Assembly: GCF_030409305.1 (NCBI RefSeq)
Contig: NZ_JAUFPQ010000018.1
Span: 124,001-188,000, forward strand
Direction of reading: 5' to 3'
From: Halomonas maura
GTDB lineage: Bacteria > Pseudomonadota > Gammaproteobacteria > Pseudomonadales > Halomonadaceae
Length of the DNA: 64,000 bases
Positions 24,957-33,507 of the stretch are shown one piece after another; position 1 is the stretch's first letter; the number at the start of each line of letters is the position of its first letter. The position numbers and the translations under genes were made by a program. A model generated the notes under the pieces. It did not search any database, had not been told where the DNA came from, and saw nothing but the letters and a program-made list of their open reading frames with translations.

Positions 24957-25487
24957 GTGACTCCTAAACCCTTACTCTTGGCTCTGGTTTTGACCTCCGC
25001 TGCTTTCATCCCTGCTTGTGACGCCTCAGAAACCGCGGAGGTCGCTACCGCCAATTTTGTAGCCGAGGTATCTGGAGCCGTTACGGGTGAAGTCTCTGGT
25101 CCGGGGCTCATTCGCTTTACCCCGCCGTACGATGCCAATTTTGGTACTCGCCCGGGTTACTTTTTCGTTGCAGACGATTCTGGCGTCCGAGAGATTGGTA
25201 TTACGTTCACAATTCCAGCCACTGCACAGCCTGGAACCTATCATCTCGTGTCGGCCCACCCTATAGATGCGGGAAGAGAATTCGAGGTTCGTATAGACCG
25301 ATCTTTAAAGGATCGAACCGACTCTTTCCAGTTCAATACAGAAGGCGAGATCACCATAGATGCCTTCCCGGCTGATGGTAACAACGTCTTAGGGAATCGC
25401 GTGACAGGGAGTTTCGAATTTTCCACTCAGGACAGAAGCGGCAACCAAGTGACAGCCAGAGGGTCTTTTGATTTCAGAGCTAGGTAG
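24957..25487 (+). CDS. Lipoprotein, unknown function (cassette gene)
   Basis: 176 residues from a GTG. The signal peptide has a lipobox (LVLTSAAFIPAC, Cys at about 21). The mature part is an all-beta domain without cysteines or known catalytic residues; GEITIDAFPADGNNVLGNRVTGSFEF near 125-150 suggests a jelly-roll or lipocalin-like sheet. It probably sits in the outer membrane or periplasm. Bounded by attC sites on both sides, so a single-gene cassette. Confidence 0.75.
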   Translation: MTPKPLLLALVLTSAAFIPACDASETAEVATANFVAEVSGAVTGEVSGPGLIRFTPPYDANFGTRPGYFFVADDSGVREIGITFTIPATAQPGTYHLVSAHPIDAGREFEVRIDRSLKDRTDSFQFNTEGEITIDAFPADGNNVLGNRVTGSFEFSTQDRSGNQVTARGSFDFRAR

Positions 25488-25505
25488 GATGTCTTCTAAA
25501 ATGTC

Positions 25506-25585
25506 TTATAACAAATCGTAGGAGAAGACTTTTACTACGCAGGCTGCGCCTGTTCCGCAAAAGCCCCTCAACTCAGGTGTTATAC
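25506..25585 (+). other. attC recombination site (lipoprotein cassette)
   Basis: Cores are TTATAAC (25506-25512) and GTTATAC (25579-25585), which are perfect reverse complements apart from one base. About 80 bp. Confidence 0.8.
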
Positions 25586-25601
25586 ATGAGGAGGAGCTCA
25601 G

Positions 25602-26144
25602 ATGAGAATGAAAGATAACTTTGTATTGCTGGCCATCTACAATCAGTGGATGAACTCAAAGGTTTATGAAGGTGCCGGTCACCTCTCTTCAACAGATTTA
25701 GCCAAGGATCGCGGGGCATTTTTTGGCTCCATCCTGGGTACGCTCAACCATATCCTTGTGGCTGACACTGTCTGGCTCAAACGGTTTGCTACCCATCCCT
25801 CCTGCCTGAACTCGTTGCGGGATGTCGCCGAACTTCAGAATCCAACAAGCCCGGATCAGATAGTCTTTCATGATCTTGGTCGTTTATCTGAGCACCGGAT
25901 CTGGTTGGATCGCAACATTATCAACTGGGTGGCTGAGCTATCAGAAGATGATCTGGGTTTCATTCTCAACTACCACAGCATCGAAGGGTTCCCAGCCAAA
26001 AAACGATATTCGAGCCTGGTTCTTCATTTCTTTAACCATCAGACTCACCATCGAGGGCAAGTTTCTACTTTGCTTTCACAGGCGGGTGTGGATATTGGGG
26101 TTACTGACCTGTTGGCTCAGATTCCGGAGGAATCTCACGTATGA
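25602..26144 (+). CDS. DinB family protein (cassette gene)
   Basis: 180 residues with a GAGGAGGAG ribosome site. The DinB/YfiT four-helix metal-binding fold is recognisable: LLAIYNQWMN near 9-18, LGTLNHILVADTVWLKRF near 46-63 (first His ligand), and HFFNHQTHHRGQVSTLLSQ near 141-159 with the HxxxH ligand pair. Members are thiol-S-transferases or of unknown role; no substrate can be inferred here. Its stop codon is close to or within the start of the next attC. Confidence 0.88.
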   Translation: MRMKDNFVLLAIYNQWMNSKVYEGAGHLSSTDLAKDRGAFFGSILGTLNHILVADTVWLKRFATHPSCLNSLRDVAELQNPTSPDQIVFHDLGRLSEHRIWLDRNIINWVAELSEDDLGFILNYHSIEGFPAKKRYSSLVLHFFNHQTHHRGQVSTLLSQAGVDIGVTDLLAQIPEESHV

Positions 26145-26223
26145 CCTGGCCAGTCTCGGCGACGTCTACTACATTGCGGCTTCGCCTACATTCCGTAGCC
26201 GCGCGCACTGAGCGGCGTTACAC
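26139..26223 (+). other. attC recombination site (DinB cassette)
   Basis: Left core GTATGAC (26139-26145) differs from RYYYAAC at one key base; right core GTTACAC (26217-26223). The centre TACTACATTGCGGCTTCGCC resembles the attC at 24106. The altered left core may reduce activity. About 85 bp. Confidence 0.65.
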
Positions 26224-26240
26224 GTCTTGAGAGTGCAGAT

Positions 26241-26522
26241 ATGTCCAAGGTGGTTTTAGAAGGCTATATCGTGGTCCCAGACAATGACCTGGCAGCGGTG
26301 ACCGCAGAGCTTCCAACCCATATTCAGCATAGCCGGAAAGAAGACGGCTGCTTACAGTTTGAGGTCACGCAACAGCCAGAGGCCCAGAATATTTTCAACG
26401 TGTACGAGGAATTCGTTGACCGGCATGCCTTCGAAGCACACCAACTGCGTGTCAGTACCTCGGCCTGGGGAAACATCGCGGCGAACGTAGAAAGGCATTA
26501 CAGCGTCACGGAAATTGAATAG
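26241..26522 (+). CDS. Putative quinol/ABM-type monooxygenase (cassette gene)
   Basis: 93 residues. ABM domain: VVLEGYIVVPDND at the start, then HIQHSRKEDGCLQFEV near 28-43 and FNVYEEFVDRHAFEAHQ near 52-68, the pattern of YgiN-like quinol monooxygenases. It would act as a cytoplasmic dimer without cofactor. It shows only distant, family-level similarity to the ABM protein at 20536, so the two are not recent copies. Confidence 0.87.
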   Translation: MSKVVLEGYIVVPDNDLAAVTAELPTHIQHSRKEDGCLQFEVTQQPEAQNIFNVYEEFVDRHAFEAHQLRVSTSAWGNIAANVERHYSVTEIE

Positions 26523-26533
26523 ATTCCCCCTGC

Positions 26534-26610
26534 GTTTAACATGACTTTGTTGGCGGACAACTTTCCGCCGCTTCGCATCTCTAACAACGCCGCAAAGCTC
26601 TGCGTTTACA
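26534..26610 (+). other. attC recombination site (monooxygenase cassette), last of integron 2
   Basis: Cores are GTTTAAC (26534-26540) and GTTTACA (26604-26610). Arms TTGGCGGACAACTTTCCGCCG and the GACGC-type end resemble the first attC at 23078. The last attC I can find to the right. About 77 bp. Confidence 0.78.
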
Positions 26611-26649
26611 TTGACATGTCTGGAAAGCGCCTTTAACTTAACAGGATAT

Positions 26650-27231
26650 ATGCTGCCAGTGATCGGTTTTTCTCACACTTCATTTTATTTCGGGCTGTTG
26701 CCGGTCGTCATCGGCTGCCTTCTCGCTCCGAACCTGAGCTACTCTGACGACCTGAGATTACAGAGTCTCAGCATGCGCGCACGAGTTTCAGAGAAGACCT
26801 TGCTTGGAGAAGAGGCGCCGGAAGATTTTCAGGAGTACGACGTGTCGGCTAACTTGGCGTTGCCATGGAAGCGCTACTCCACTTCGGGCTGGGGGATGGG
26901 CACCCGTTTGATGGCGAGTACCGGGATGTTGCGTGGAGCGGGGGAAAATGCTCTCGTCGTTTCGCTCATCCCCGAATTGACGCTGGGAAGTGAAGACGGG
27001 CGCTTCGTCCTGGATCTGGGCGCAGGTGGAGCACTCTTCAGCAGGCATCGCTTCGGGACTCAGGATTTTGGCGGGCCTTTCCAGTTTGCCCTGACCTTGG
27101 GCGTCGGTGTCCCATTATATAAAAACCTGGGGATAGGCTATCGGTTTCTTCACTATTCCGATGCCGGCGTTAATGGATCTGACACGACCGGGGCAGATTT
27201 TCACATGATCGAGTTCAGCTACAGATTTTGA
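26650..27231 (+). CDS. PagL-like lipid A deacylase / acyloxyacyl hydrolase family protein
   Basis: 193 residues from ATG 26650; a TTG at 26611 abuts the attC and is less likely. The signal peptide spans about 1-32 (FYFGLLPVVIGCLLAPNLSYS). The mature protein is an outer-membrane beta-barrel: alternating strands, LGIGYRFLHYSDAGVNG near 165-181 with the His-x-Ser pair used for catalysis in PagL, and a C-terminal FSYRF ending in Phe as in barrel proteins. It would remove an acyl chain from lipid A. It is the terminal gene of the cassette array but no attC follows it, so it may be a truncated cassette. Confidence 0.72.
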   Translation: MLPVIGFSHTSFYFGLLPVVIGCLLAPNLSYSDDLRLQSLSMRARVSEKTLLGEEAPEDFQEYDVSANLALPWKRYSTSGWGMGTRLMASTGMLRGAGENALVVSLIPELTLGSEDGRFVLDLGAGGALFSRHRFGTQDFGGPFQFALTLGVGVPLYKNLGIGYRFLHYSDAGVNGSDTTGADFHMIEFSYRF

Positions 27232-27689
27232 TCGTTGTCGGTTGGATCAGTTGTAGCCATTTACCCTGACGCAGAGTTGCCTGGCAAACCAGGAAGCTTG
27301 CCGAGTGAGCAAGAGCTGTTTGCCCGGGATTCATGAAGGAGGTCTGAAAACGCAGGTGGCGGATGGCATTCTCACGAGAAATCATTGTGTTACGCCAAGA
27401 GCCTGATGCCAGAGGAGCATCCGTCATGGGGGGGGAACTGGGCTCAAGGACTGGCACCCATCGCTGCGCAGTCGCGCCGAGCCCGTCGCAACTTCGCGAC
27501 GCTCATTCGGTAACAGGTCGGCATTTGCGTATAAACTGGTAATTGACCGTACCTCGACACCATCGACGAACCGGCCCTGTCGCCGATGTCGTGGATTCAC
27601 CGCCCCGAGTGGAGGCGGTGAAAGAGAGGCCACGGGGCAAGGGCCCCCGCAGGAGGCGGATGTTCCATCCATTCCATCGGGAGGCTGTC
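27232..27689. other. Intergenic region, no gene seen; array boundary
   Basis: 458 bp between the last cassette and the TRAP gene. No attC core was found downstream of 27231, so the array ends here abruptly. Composition returns to GC-rich after about 27540. The gene at 27690 probably has its promoter here; no clear -35/-10 pair stands out. Confidence 0.4.
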
Positions 27690-28637
27690 ATGAAAAGACT
27701 CATCGTTGTTCTCTTGGCCCTGGCGTTCGGACTGGTGACCCACCAGGCCCTCGCCCAGCGCCAGTTCTTGACCATCGGCACCGCCAGCGTGGTGGGTATC
27801 TACTATCCCGTGGGGGGCGCCACAGGGCAGATCATCAACCAGGCCGATGTGGGCCTGCGGGCCACGGTGGAGGCCACCGGTGGTTCCGCCTTCAATGTCC
27901 GAGCCTTGGCCGCCGGGGAGCTCGACCTGGCCCTGGCCCAGTCCGACGTGGTCTATCAGGCCTATAACGGCGAGGCGGCGTTCGAGGGGGAGGCGGTGTC
28001 CGAGCTGCGCACCGTGATGGGGTTACATGCCGAACCGCTGCATCTGGTCTGCTCCCGGGAGTCCGGGATCACCAATGTGCGCGATATCGTTGGCAAGCGG
28101 GTCAACATCGGCAACCCCGGCTCCGGCATCCGCTTCACCGTGGAGCAGGCGCTGCGGGCCCTGGAAATCGACCCGGACGACTTCGATGCCTATAACCTGA
28201 CCGCCCCCGAGGGGGTGGACTTCCTGCGTGACCGTCGCGTCGACTGCTTCTTCTTCACCGTCGGCATCGGCGGGGCCGCCCTGCAGGATATCAGCACCAC
28301 CCAGGACGTGGTCTTCGTGCCCATGGACGATCCCGCGTTCGAGGCCCTGGTGGAGGAGTTCCCGTACTTCGCCTTCACCGAGGTGCCCGCCGGTACCTAT
28401 CGTGGCCAGGAGGAGGACATCACCCTGTTCGGCGTCAAGGCGCTGTTCGTGACCACCACCGACCTGGACGAGGAGGTGGTCTACAAGGTCACCAAGACGG
28501 TACTCGACAACCTCGAGGACTTCACCCGGATCCATCCGGCCCTCAACCTCCTCACCGCAGAGGACTTCCTGAGCGGCCTCGGCGCCCCGCTGCATCCCGG
28601 GGCCGAGCGGGCCTATCAGGAGGCCGGCCTGCAGTAG
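27690..28637 (+). CDS. TRAP transporter substrate-binding protein, TAXI family
   Basis: 315 residues from ATG 27690, with GGGAGG upstream. Signal peptide MKRLIVVLLALAFGLVTHQALA. Mature start QRQFLTIGTASVVGIYYPVGGAT is the family signature (IGTGSxTGxYYPxG). GKRVNIGNPGSG near 138-149 also matches TAXI proteins. It delivers an unknown carboxylate or amino acid (glutamate-type substrates are known in the family) to the fused permease encoded 95 bp downstream. Confidence 0.93.
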   Translation: MKRLIVVLLALAFGLVTHQALAQRQFLTIGTASVVGIYYPVGGATGQIINQADVGLRATVEATGGSAFNVRALAAGELDLALAQSDVVYQAYNGEAAFEGEAVSELRTVMGLHAEPLHLVCSRESGITNVRDIVGKRVNIGNPGSGIRFTVEQALRALEIDPDDFDAYNLTAPEGVDFLRDRRVDCFFFTVGIGGAALQDISTTQDVVFVPMDDPAFEALVEEFPYFAFTEVPAGTYRGQEEDITLFGVKALFVTTTDLDEEVVYKVTKTVLDNLEDFTRIHPALNLLTAEDFLSGLGAPLHPGAERAYQEAGLQ

Positions 28638-28732
28638 GGGCGGCGGTTCTTTCGAGAGCTTTTTCTCGGATCCGCGGCCGGGGCCATGGGCCCCGGCCGG
28701 CTTCTCGCACGGCCACTCCGTGAGGCACCGCC

Positions 28733-31066
28733 ATGGCCGATCGCTCTCAGCCCCCGGATCCGCCGCCGGCATCGCCCCAGAGTACACAGGAACCGACCCG
28801 GGACGATGCCGAGGCCGCTCGCGCGGCGCGTCGGCTGGTCGAGGAACTCGAGACCGGTGGCCGCCTGCCCAGCGGGGTGTTGCTCTGGGGGATCATCGGC
28901 CTGTCACTGGGCTGGTCGCTGTTTCAGCTCGGGGCGGCGAGCGTGCTGGCGGTGGACGTGATCATCCAGCGGGCGGTGCATGTCTTCTGCGGCATCACCC
29001 TGGCCTTCCTGGTGTTTCCGGCCATTCGCGGCCGCCGGCGCCCGGGGGGTTTCCAACTGGCGGTGCTGGGCGGCCTCAGCCTGGGAGTCGGCTATGCGGC
29101 GGTGCGCCTGGTGGGGGAGGTCACGCCGCTTTCACCGCCCCACTGGCTGGCGCTCGCCGTAGGGCTCGCTCTGGGCTTGGCGGTACTCTGGTCGCTGCGC
29201 GGCGAGCAGATCCACCGGGTGCCCTGGTTCGATCTGCTGTTCGCCCTGCTGGCCGGGCTCGGCGCGCTCTATCTGGTGTTCGACTACCAGGGCCTGCAGA
29301 CTCGGCAGGGACTGGCGATCGAGCGCGAGATCTGGATCGGCCTGCTGTTCATGCTGCTCCTGCTGGAGGCGACCCGGCGCAGCCTGGGGCCCGCCCTGGC
29401 GGTGATCGCCGGGCTGTTCTTCCTCTATCAGCTGACCGGGCCGCGGGGCGCCATGCCCTGGCTGGCGGCGTGGATGCCGGACCTGCTGGCCCACCGCGGT
29501 GCCAGCCTGCAGCGGGCCATCAGCCAGCAGTACGTGACCACCGAGGGCATCTTCGGGGTACCGGTGGGGGTCTCCACGGCCTTCGTCTTTCTCTTCGTGC
29601 TGTTCGGCTCGATGCTCGACAAGGCCGGGGCGGGCAAGTACTTCATCGACGTGGCCAACTCCTTCCTCGGTCACCTGCGCGGCGGCCCGGCCAAGGCGGC
29701 GGTGGTGGCCTCGGGGCTGACCGGCATGGTCTCCGGCTCGTCGCTGGCCAATGTGGTCACCACCGGCACCTTCACCATCCCGCTGATGAAGCGCACCGGT
29801 TACCCGGCCCACAAGGCGGGGGCCTGCGAGGTGGCGGTCTCCACCAACGGCCAGCTGATGCCGCCGGTGATGGGGGCGGCGGCCTTCATCATCGCCGAGT
29901 TCGTCGGGGTGCCCTATATCGAGGTGATCCGTGCCGCCGCCATCCCGGCCTTCGTGGCCTATTTCGCGCTCTTCTACATCATGCACCTGGAGGCCCTGAA
30001 GCTGGGCCTGTACGGCATCCCGCGTGATGAGTTGCCGCCGAGGCTCAAGACCTTCCTCGGTGGCCTCCACTTCCTGATCCCGGTGGCGGTGCTGGTCTAC
30101 TACCTGGTGATCGAGCGGCGCACGCCGGGCTATGCGGTGATGGTGGCGATCCTGGCCCTGGCGGTACTGATGCTGGTGCAGGAGCCCGTCAAGGCGGTTC
30201 GACAAGGGCGCCCGCTGTTGCCGGCCCTGTGGCATGGGGTGGTGACGCTCTTCCACGGCCTGCTGGCCGGGGCGCGCAACATGGTGGGCATCGCCGTGGC
30301 GGTGGCCACCGCCGGCATCATCGTCGGCTCGGTGAGCCAGACCGGGGTGGGGCTGCGGCTCACCGAGATCATCCAGATCGTCAGCGCCGCCATGGCGTCG
30401 GGCATCGGCCTGGTCACCCTGCCGGTGGTGGACCTCTTCGGCGGTGATGTGACGGGTTTCGACACCACCACCCAGTTCGCCATCGTGCTGCTGATCACCG
30501 CCGTGGCCAGCCTGATCCTCGGCCTGGGTCTCCCCACCACCGCCAACTATGTGGTGATGGCGACCCTGACGGCGCCGGTGATCTATCAGCTGGGCAACGA
30601 ATTCGGCTTCGGCATCCCGCTGCTGGCGGCTCACCTCTTCGTGTTCTTCTTCGGCATCCTCGCCGACGATACCCCCCCGGTGGGTCTGGCCGCCTATGCC
30701 GCCGCCGGCATCGCCCGCAGCAACCCGATCCGCACCGGGGTCCAGGGCTTCATCTATGACATGCGCACCGCCATCCTGCCGTTCATGTTCATCTTCAACA
30801 CCCAATTGTTGCAGATAAACGTGGAGAGCTGGCTGCAGATCGTGCATATCTTCGCCAGCGCCCTGGTGGGCATGATGGCCTTCGCCGCCGGGGTGCAGGG
30901 CTTCGTGCGCATCCGCACCATCATTCCCGAGCGGCTGGTGTTGCTGGGCGTGGCCTTCATGCTGATCCAACCCAACTGGATCACCGATATTCTTGGCGTG
31001 AGCCTCTATGCACTGGTCTATCTATCCCAGTGGTATCGCCAGCATCGACGGGCGGGCGTGACCTGA
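28733..31066 (+). CDS. TRAP transporter fused permease (DctQM type, TAXI-TRAP)
   Basis: 777 residues with about 18 hydrophobic segments: four in the N-terminal small-subunit part, the rest the large DctM-like part. The N-terminus is a ~50-residue Pro/Arg-rich cytoplasmic tail. Conserved large-subunit segments are visible: GSSLANVVTTGTFTIPLMKR near 340, FVGVPYIEVIRAAAIPAF near 390, and DDTPPVGLAAYAAAGIA near 644. It uses the sodium gradient for uptake, in keeping with a halophile. Transcribed with the binding protein. Confidence 0.93.
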   Translation: MADRSQPPDPPPASPQSTQEPTRDDAEAARAARRLVEELETGGRLPSGVLLWGIIGLSLGWSLFQLGAASVLAVDVIIQRAVHVFCGITLAFLVFPAIRGRRRPGGFQLAVLGGLSLGVGYAAVRLVGEVTPLSPPHWLALAVGLALGLAVLWSLRGEQIHRVPWFDLLFALLAGLGALYLVFDYQGLQTRQGLAIEREIWIGLLFMLLLLEATRRSLGPALAVIAGLFFLYQLTGPRGAMPWLAAWMPDLLAHRGASLQRAISQQYVTTEGIFGVPVGVSTAFVFLFVLFGSMLDKAGAGKYFIDVANSFLGHLRGGPAKAAVVASGLTGMVSGSSLANVVTTGTFTIPLMKRTGYPAHKAGACEVAVSTNGQLMPPVMGAAAFIIAEFVGVPYIEVIRAAAIPAFVAYFALFYIMHLEALKLGLYGIPRDELPPRLKTFLGGLHFLIPVAVLVYYLVIERRTPGYAVMVAILALAVLMLVQEPVKAVRQGRPLLPALWHGVVTLFHGLLAGARNMVGIAVAVATAGIIVGSVSQTGVGLRLTEIIQIVSAAMASGIGLVTLPVVDLFGGDVTGFDTTTQFAIVLLITAVASLILGLGLPTTANYVVMATLTAPVIYQLGNEFGFGIPLLAAHLFVFFFGILADDTPPVGLAAYAAAGIARSNPIRTGVQGFIYDMRTAILPFMFIFNTQLLQINVESWLQIVHIFASALVGMMAFAAGVQGFVRIRTIIPERLVLLGVAFMLIQPNWITDILGVSLYALVYLSQWYRQHRRAGVT

Positions 31067-31220
31067 GGGCATGAAGAGGCCTGGCCGGGACCATCCTTCC
31101 CCTGGCTGGCGCCCAGGCCGGTGGATTTTTGACCACTCGCCCAAGACGCAGGGCCGGAAAAGCTGGATAATGGCGGGTTACGCGCTACGGCCGCCCATAC
31201 ACGAATCCGGTGCTTTGTCA

Positions 31221-33413
31221 ATGGAAATCAAGGTCAACTATCTCGACAACCTCCGGCTGGAGGCCAGGTTCGACGACTTCACGGTCATCTCCGACCAGCC
31301 GATCCGCTACAAGGGCGACGGCTCGGCCCCCGGTCCCTTCGACTACTTCCTGGCGTCCTCGGCCATGTGCGCGGCCTATTTCGTCAAGGTCTACTGCAAC
31401 GCGCGCAATATTCCCACCGAGAATATCCGCCTGTCGCAGAACAACATCGTCGACCCGGAGAACCGCTACAAGCAGATCTTCAAGATCCAGGTCGAGCTGC
31501 CGGAGGATCTCTCCGAGAAGGACCGCCAGGGCATCCTGCGCTCCATCGAGCGCTGCACGGTCAAGAAGGTGGTGCAGACCGGCCCCGAATTCCAGATCGA
31601 GACGGTCGAGAACCTCGACGAGGACGCCCAGGCGCTGCTGATGGCCGAGCCGGAGGAGGGCGCGAGCACCTGGATCGAGGGCAAGGACCTGCCGCTGGAG
31701 CAGACCATCGCCAACATGACGGCGATCTTCGAGCGGCTCGGCATGAAGGTCGAGATCGCCTCCTGGCGCAACATCGTGCCCCACGTGTGGTCGCTGCACA
31801 TCCGCGATGCCTACTCCAACATGTGCTTCACCAACGGCAAGGGCGCCACCAAGGAGAGTGCGCTGTGCTCGGCGCTGGGCGAGTTCATCGAGCGCCTGAG
31901 CTGCAACTTCTTCTACAACGACCAGTTCTTCGGCGAGGAGATCGCGGGCAGCCAGTTCGTCCACTACCCGGACGAGGAGTGGTTCCAGCCGGGACCCAAC
32001 GACGAGCTGCCCGAGGGCATCCTCGATGACCACTGCCGGGCCATCTACGATCCGGACGGCGAGCTTCGCGGCTCCAACCTGATCGACACCAACTCCGGCA
32101 AGGTGGAGCGCGGCATCGTCTCGCTGCCCTACGTGCGCCAGTCGGACGGCGAGACGGTCTACTTCCCCTCCAACCTGATCGAGAACCTCTTCCTCAGCAA
32201 CGGCATGAGTGCCGGCAACACCCTGGCGGAGGCCCAGGTGCAGTGCCTGTCGGAGATCTTCGAGCGGGCGGTGAAGCGCCAGATCATCGAGGAGGAGATC
32301 ACCCTGCCCGACGTGCCGACGGAGGTGCTGAGGAAGTACCCGGACATCCTCGAGGGCGTCGAGGCGCTGGAGGCCCAGGGCTTCCCGATCCTGGTCAAGG
32401 ATGCCTCCCTGGGCGGCCAGTTCCCGGTGATGTGCGTCACCCTGATGAACCCCAAGACCGGCGGCGTGTTCGCCTCCTTCGGCGCGCACCCGAGCTTCGA
32501 GGTGGCCCTCGAGCGCAGCCTCACCGAGCTGATGCAGGGCCGCAGCTTCGAGGGCCTGAACGACTTCCTGCCGCCGACCTTCAACTCGCTGGCGGTCGCC
32601 GAGCCCAACAACTTCGTCGAGCACTTCATCGACTCCTCGGGCGTGGTGTCCTGGCGCTTCTTCAGCGCGAAGGCCGACGTCGAGTTCGTCGAGTGGGACT
32701 TCTCGGGTACCAACGACGAGGAGGCCGCCGGGCTGTTCGGCATCCTCGAGGAGCTGGGCCTGGAGGCCTACCAGGCCGTGTTCGATGACCTGGGCGCGCC
32801 GGTGTGCCGCATCCTGGTGCCGGGCTACTCCGAGGTCTATCCGGTGGAGGACCTGGTCTGGGACAACACCAACAAGGCGCTGCTGTTCCGCGAGGACATC
32901 CTGCACCTCCACGAGCTGAGCGACGAGCGCCTGGCCGCGCTGCTGGAGCGCCTGGAGGAGACCCAGATCGACGACCACGAGGACATCATCACCCTGATCG
33001 GCATCGAGTTCGACGAGAACACCGCCTGGGGCCAGCTGACCATCCTCGAGCTCAAGCTGCTGATCAACCTGGCGCTGGGCCAGCACGAGGACGCCCTGGA
33101 CCGGGTGCAGATGTTCCTGCAGTTCAACGACAACACCGTCGAGCGTGGACTCTTCTACCAGGCGGTGAACGCGGTGCTGGAGATCGCCCTGGACGACGCG
33201 CTGGAGCTCGACGACTACCTGTACAACTTCACCCGCATGTTCGGCGAGGCGACCATGGAGGCCGTGGTCGGCTCGGTGAACGGCAGCGTGCGCTTCCACG
33301 GCCTGACCCCGACCAACATGCAGCTCGAGGGCCTCGAGAAGCACCAGCGCCTGATCGAGAGCTACAAGAAGCTGCACGCGGCGCGTGCCGCCCGGGCCGG
33401 CGTGGCGGTGTAA
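31221..33413 (+). CDS. OsmC-YcaO fusion protein
   Basis: 730 residues from ATG 31221; an in-frame start at 31071 adds an unlikely 50 residues. Residues ~1-140 are an OsmC domain with Cys near 52 (SSAMCAAYF) and near 61 (VYCNARN). Residues ~155-620 are a YcaO ATP-binding domain: GKGATKESALCSALGEFIER near 208-228 and AEAQVQCLSEIFERAVK near 334-350 hold its nucleotide and magnesium Glu/Gln. The tail (~620-730) is helical and lacks the Pro-rich PxPxP end of thiazole/oxazole cyclodehydratases. So it resembles E. coli YcaO, linked to RimO methylthiolation of ribosomal protein S12. A broken copy of its 3' end is at 5390. Confidence 0.92.
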   Translation: MEIKVNYLDNLRLEARFDDFTVISDQPIRYKGDGSAPGPFDYFLASSAMCAAYFVKVYCNARNIPTENIRLSQNNIVDPENRYKQIFKIQVELPEDLSEKDRQGILRSIERCTVKKVVQTGPEFQIETVENLDEDAQALLMAEPEEGASTWIEGKDLPLEQTIANMTAIFERLGMKVEIASWRNIVPHVWSLHIRDAYSNMCFTNGKGATKESALCSALGEFIERLSCNFFYNDQFFGEEIAGSQFVHYPDEEWFQPGPNDELPEGILDDHCRAIYDPDGELRGSNLIDTNSGKVERGIVSLPYVRQSDGETVYFPSNLIENLFLSNGMSAGNTLAEAQVQCLSEIFERAVKRQIIEEEITLPDVPTEVLRKYPDILEGVEALEAQGFPILVKDASLGGQFPVMCVTLMNPKTGGVFASFGAHPSFEVALERSLTELMQGRSFEGLNDFLPPTFNSLAVAEPNNFVEHFIDSSGVVSWRFFSAKADVEFVEWDFSGTNDEEAAGLFGILEELGLEAYQAVFDDLGAPVCRILVPGYSEVYPVEDLVWDNTNKALLFREDILHLHELSDERLAALLERLEETQIDDHEDIITLIGIEFDENTAWGQLTILELKLLINLALGQHEDALDRVQMFLQFNDNTVERGLFYQAVNAVLEIALDDALELDDYLYNFTRMFGEATMEAVVGSVNGSVRFHGLTPTNMQLEGLEKHQRLIESYKKLHAARAARAGVAV

Positions 33414-33443
33414 GTCACGCAAGGACCAGGTGTCACACCTGAG

Positions 33444-33472
33444 TGCCCCGAGCCAGCAACTGGCTCGGGGCA
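33444..33472 (+). terminator. Hairpin terminator after OsmC-YcaO (bidirectional)
   Basis: TGCCCCGAGCCAG...CTGGCTCGGGGCA followed by TTGCGTTT. It lies between convergent genes (OsmC-YcaO on plus, ketosynthase on minus). Confidence 0.75.
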
Positions 33473-33507
33473 TTGCGTTTCTCGGCGTGCACGGTCGGCG
33501 TCGGTCG

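Noticed and set aside
27424..27672. Minus-strand 82-codon frame before the TRAP genes
   Set aside because: No ribosome site or recognisable family; crosses the likely promoter region of the TAXI gene.
29132..30970. Long minus-strand open frame (612 codons) opposite the TRAP permease gene
   Set aside because: His/Gln/Arg-rich shadow frame; the plus strand clearly encodes a conserved membrane permease.
31218..33473. Minus-strand open frame of 751 codons opposite OsmC-YcaO
   Set aside because: Leu/Gln/Val-rich shadow typical of antisense to GC-rich Leu/Glu/Asp codons; the plus strand has conserved domains.
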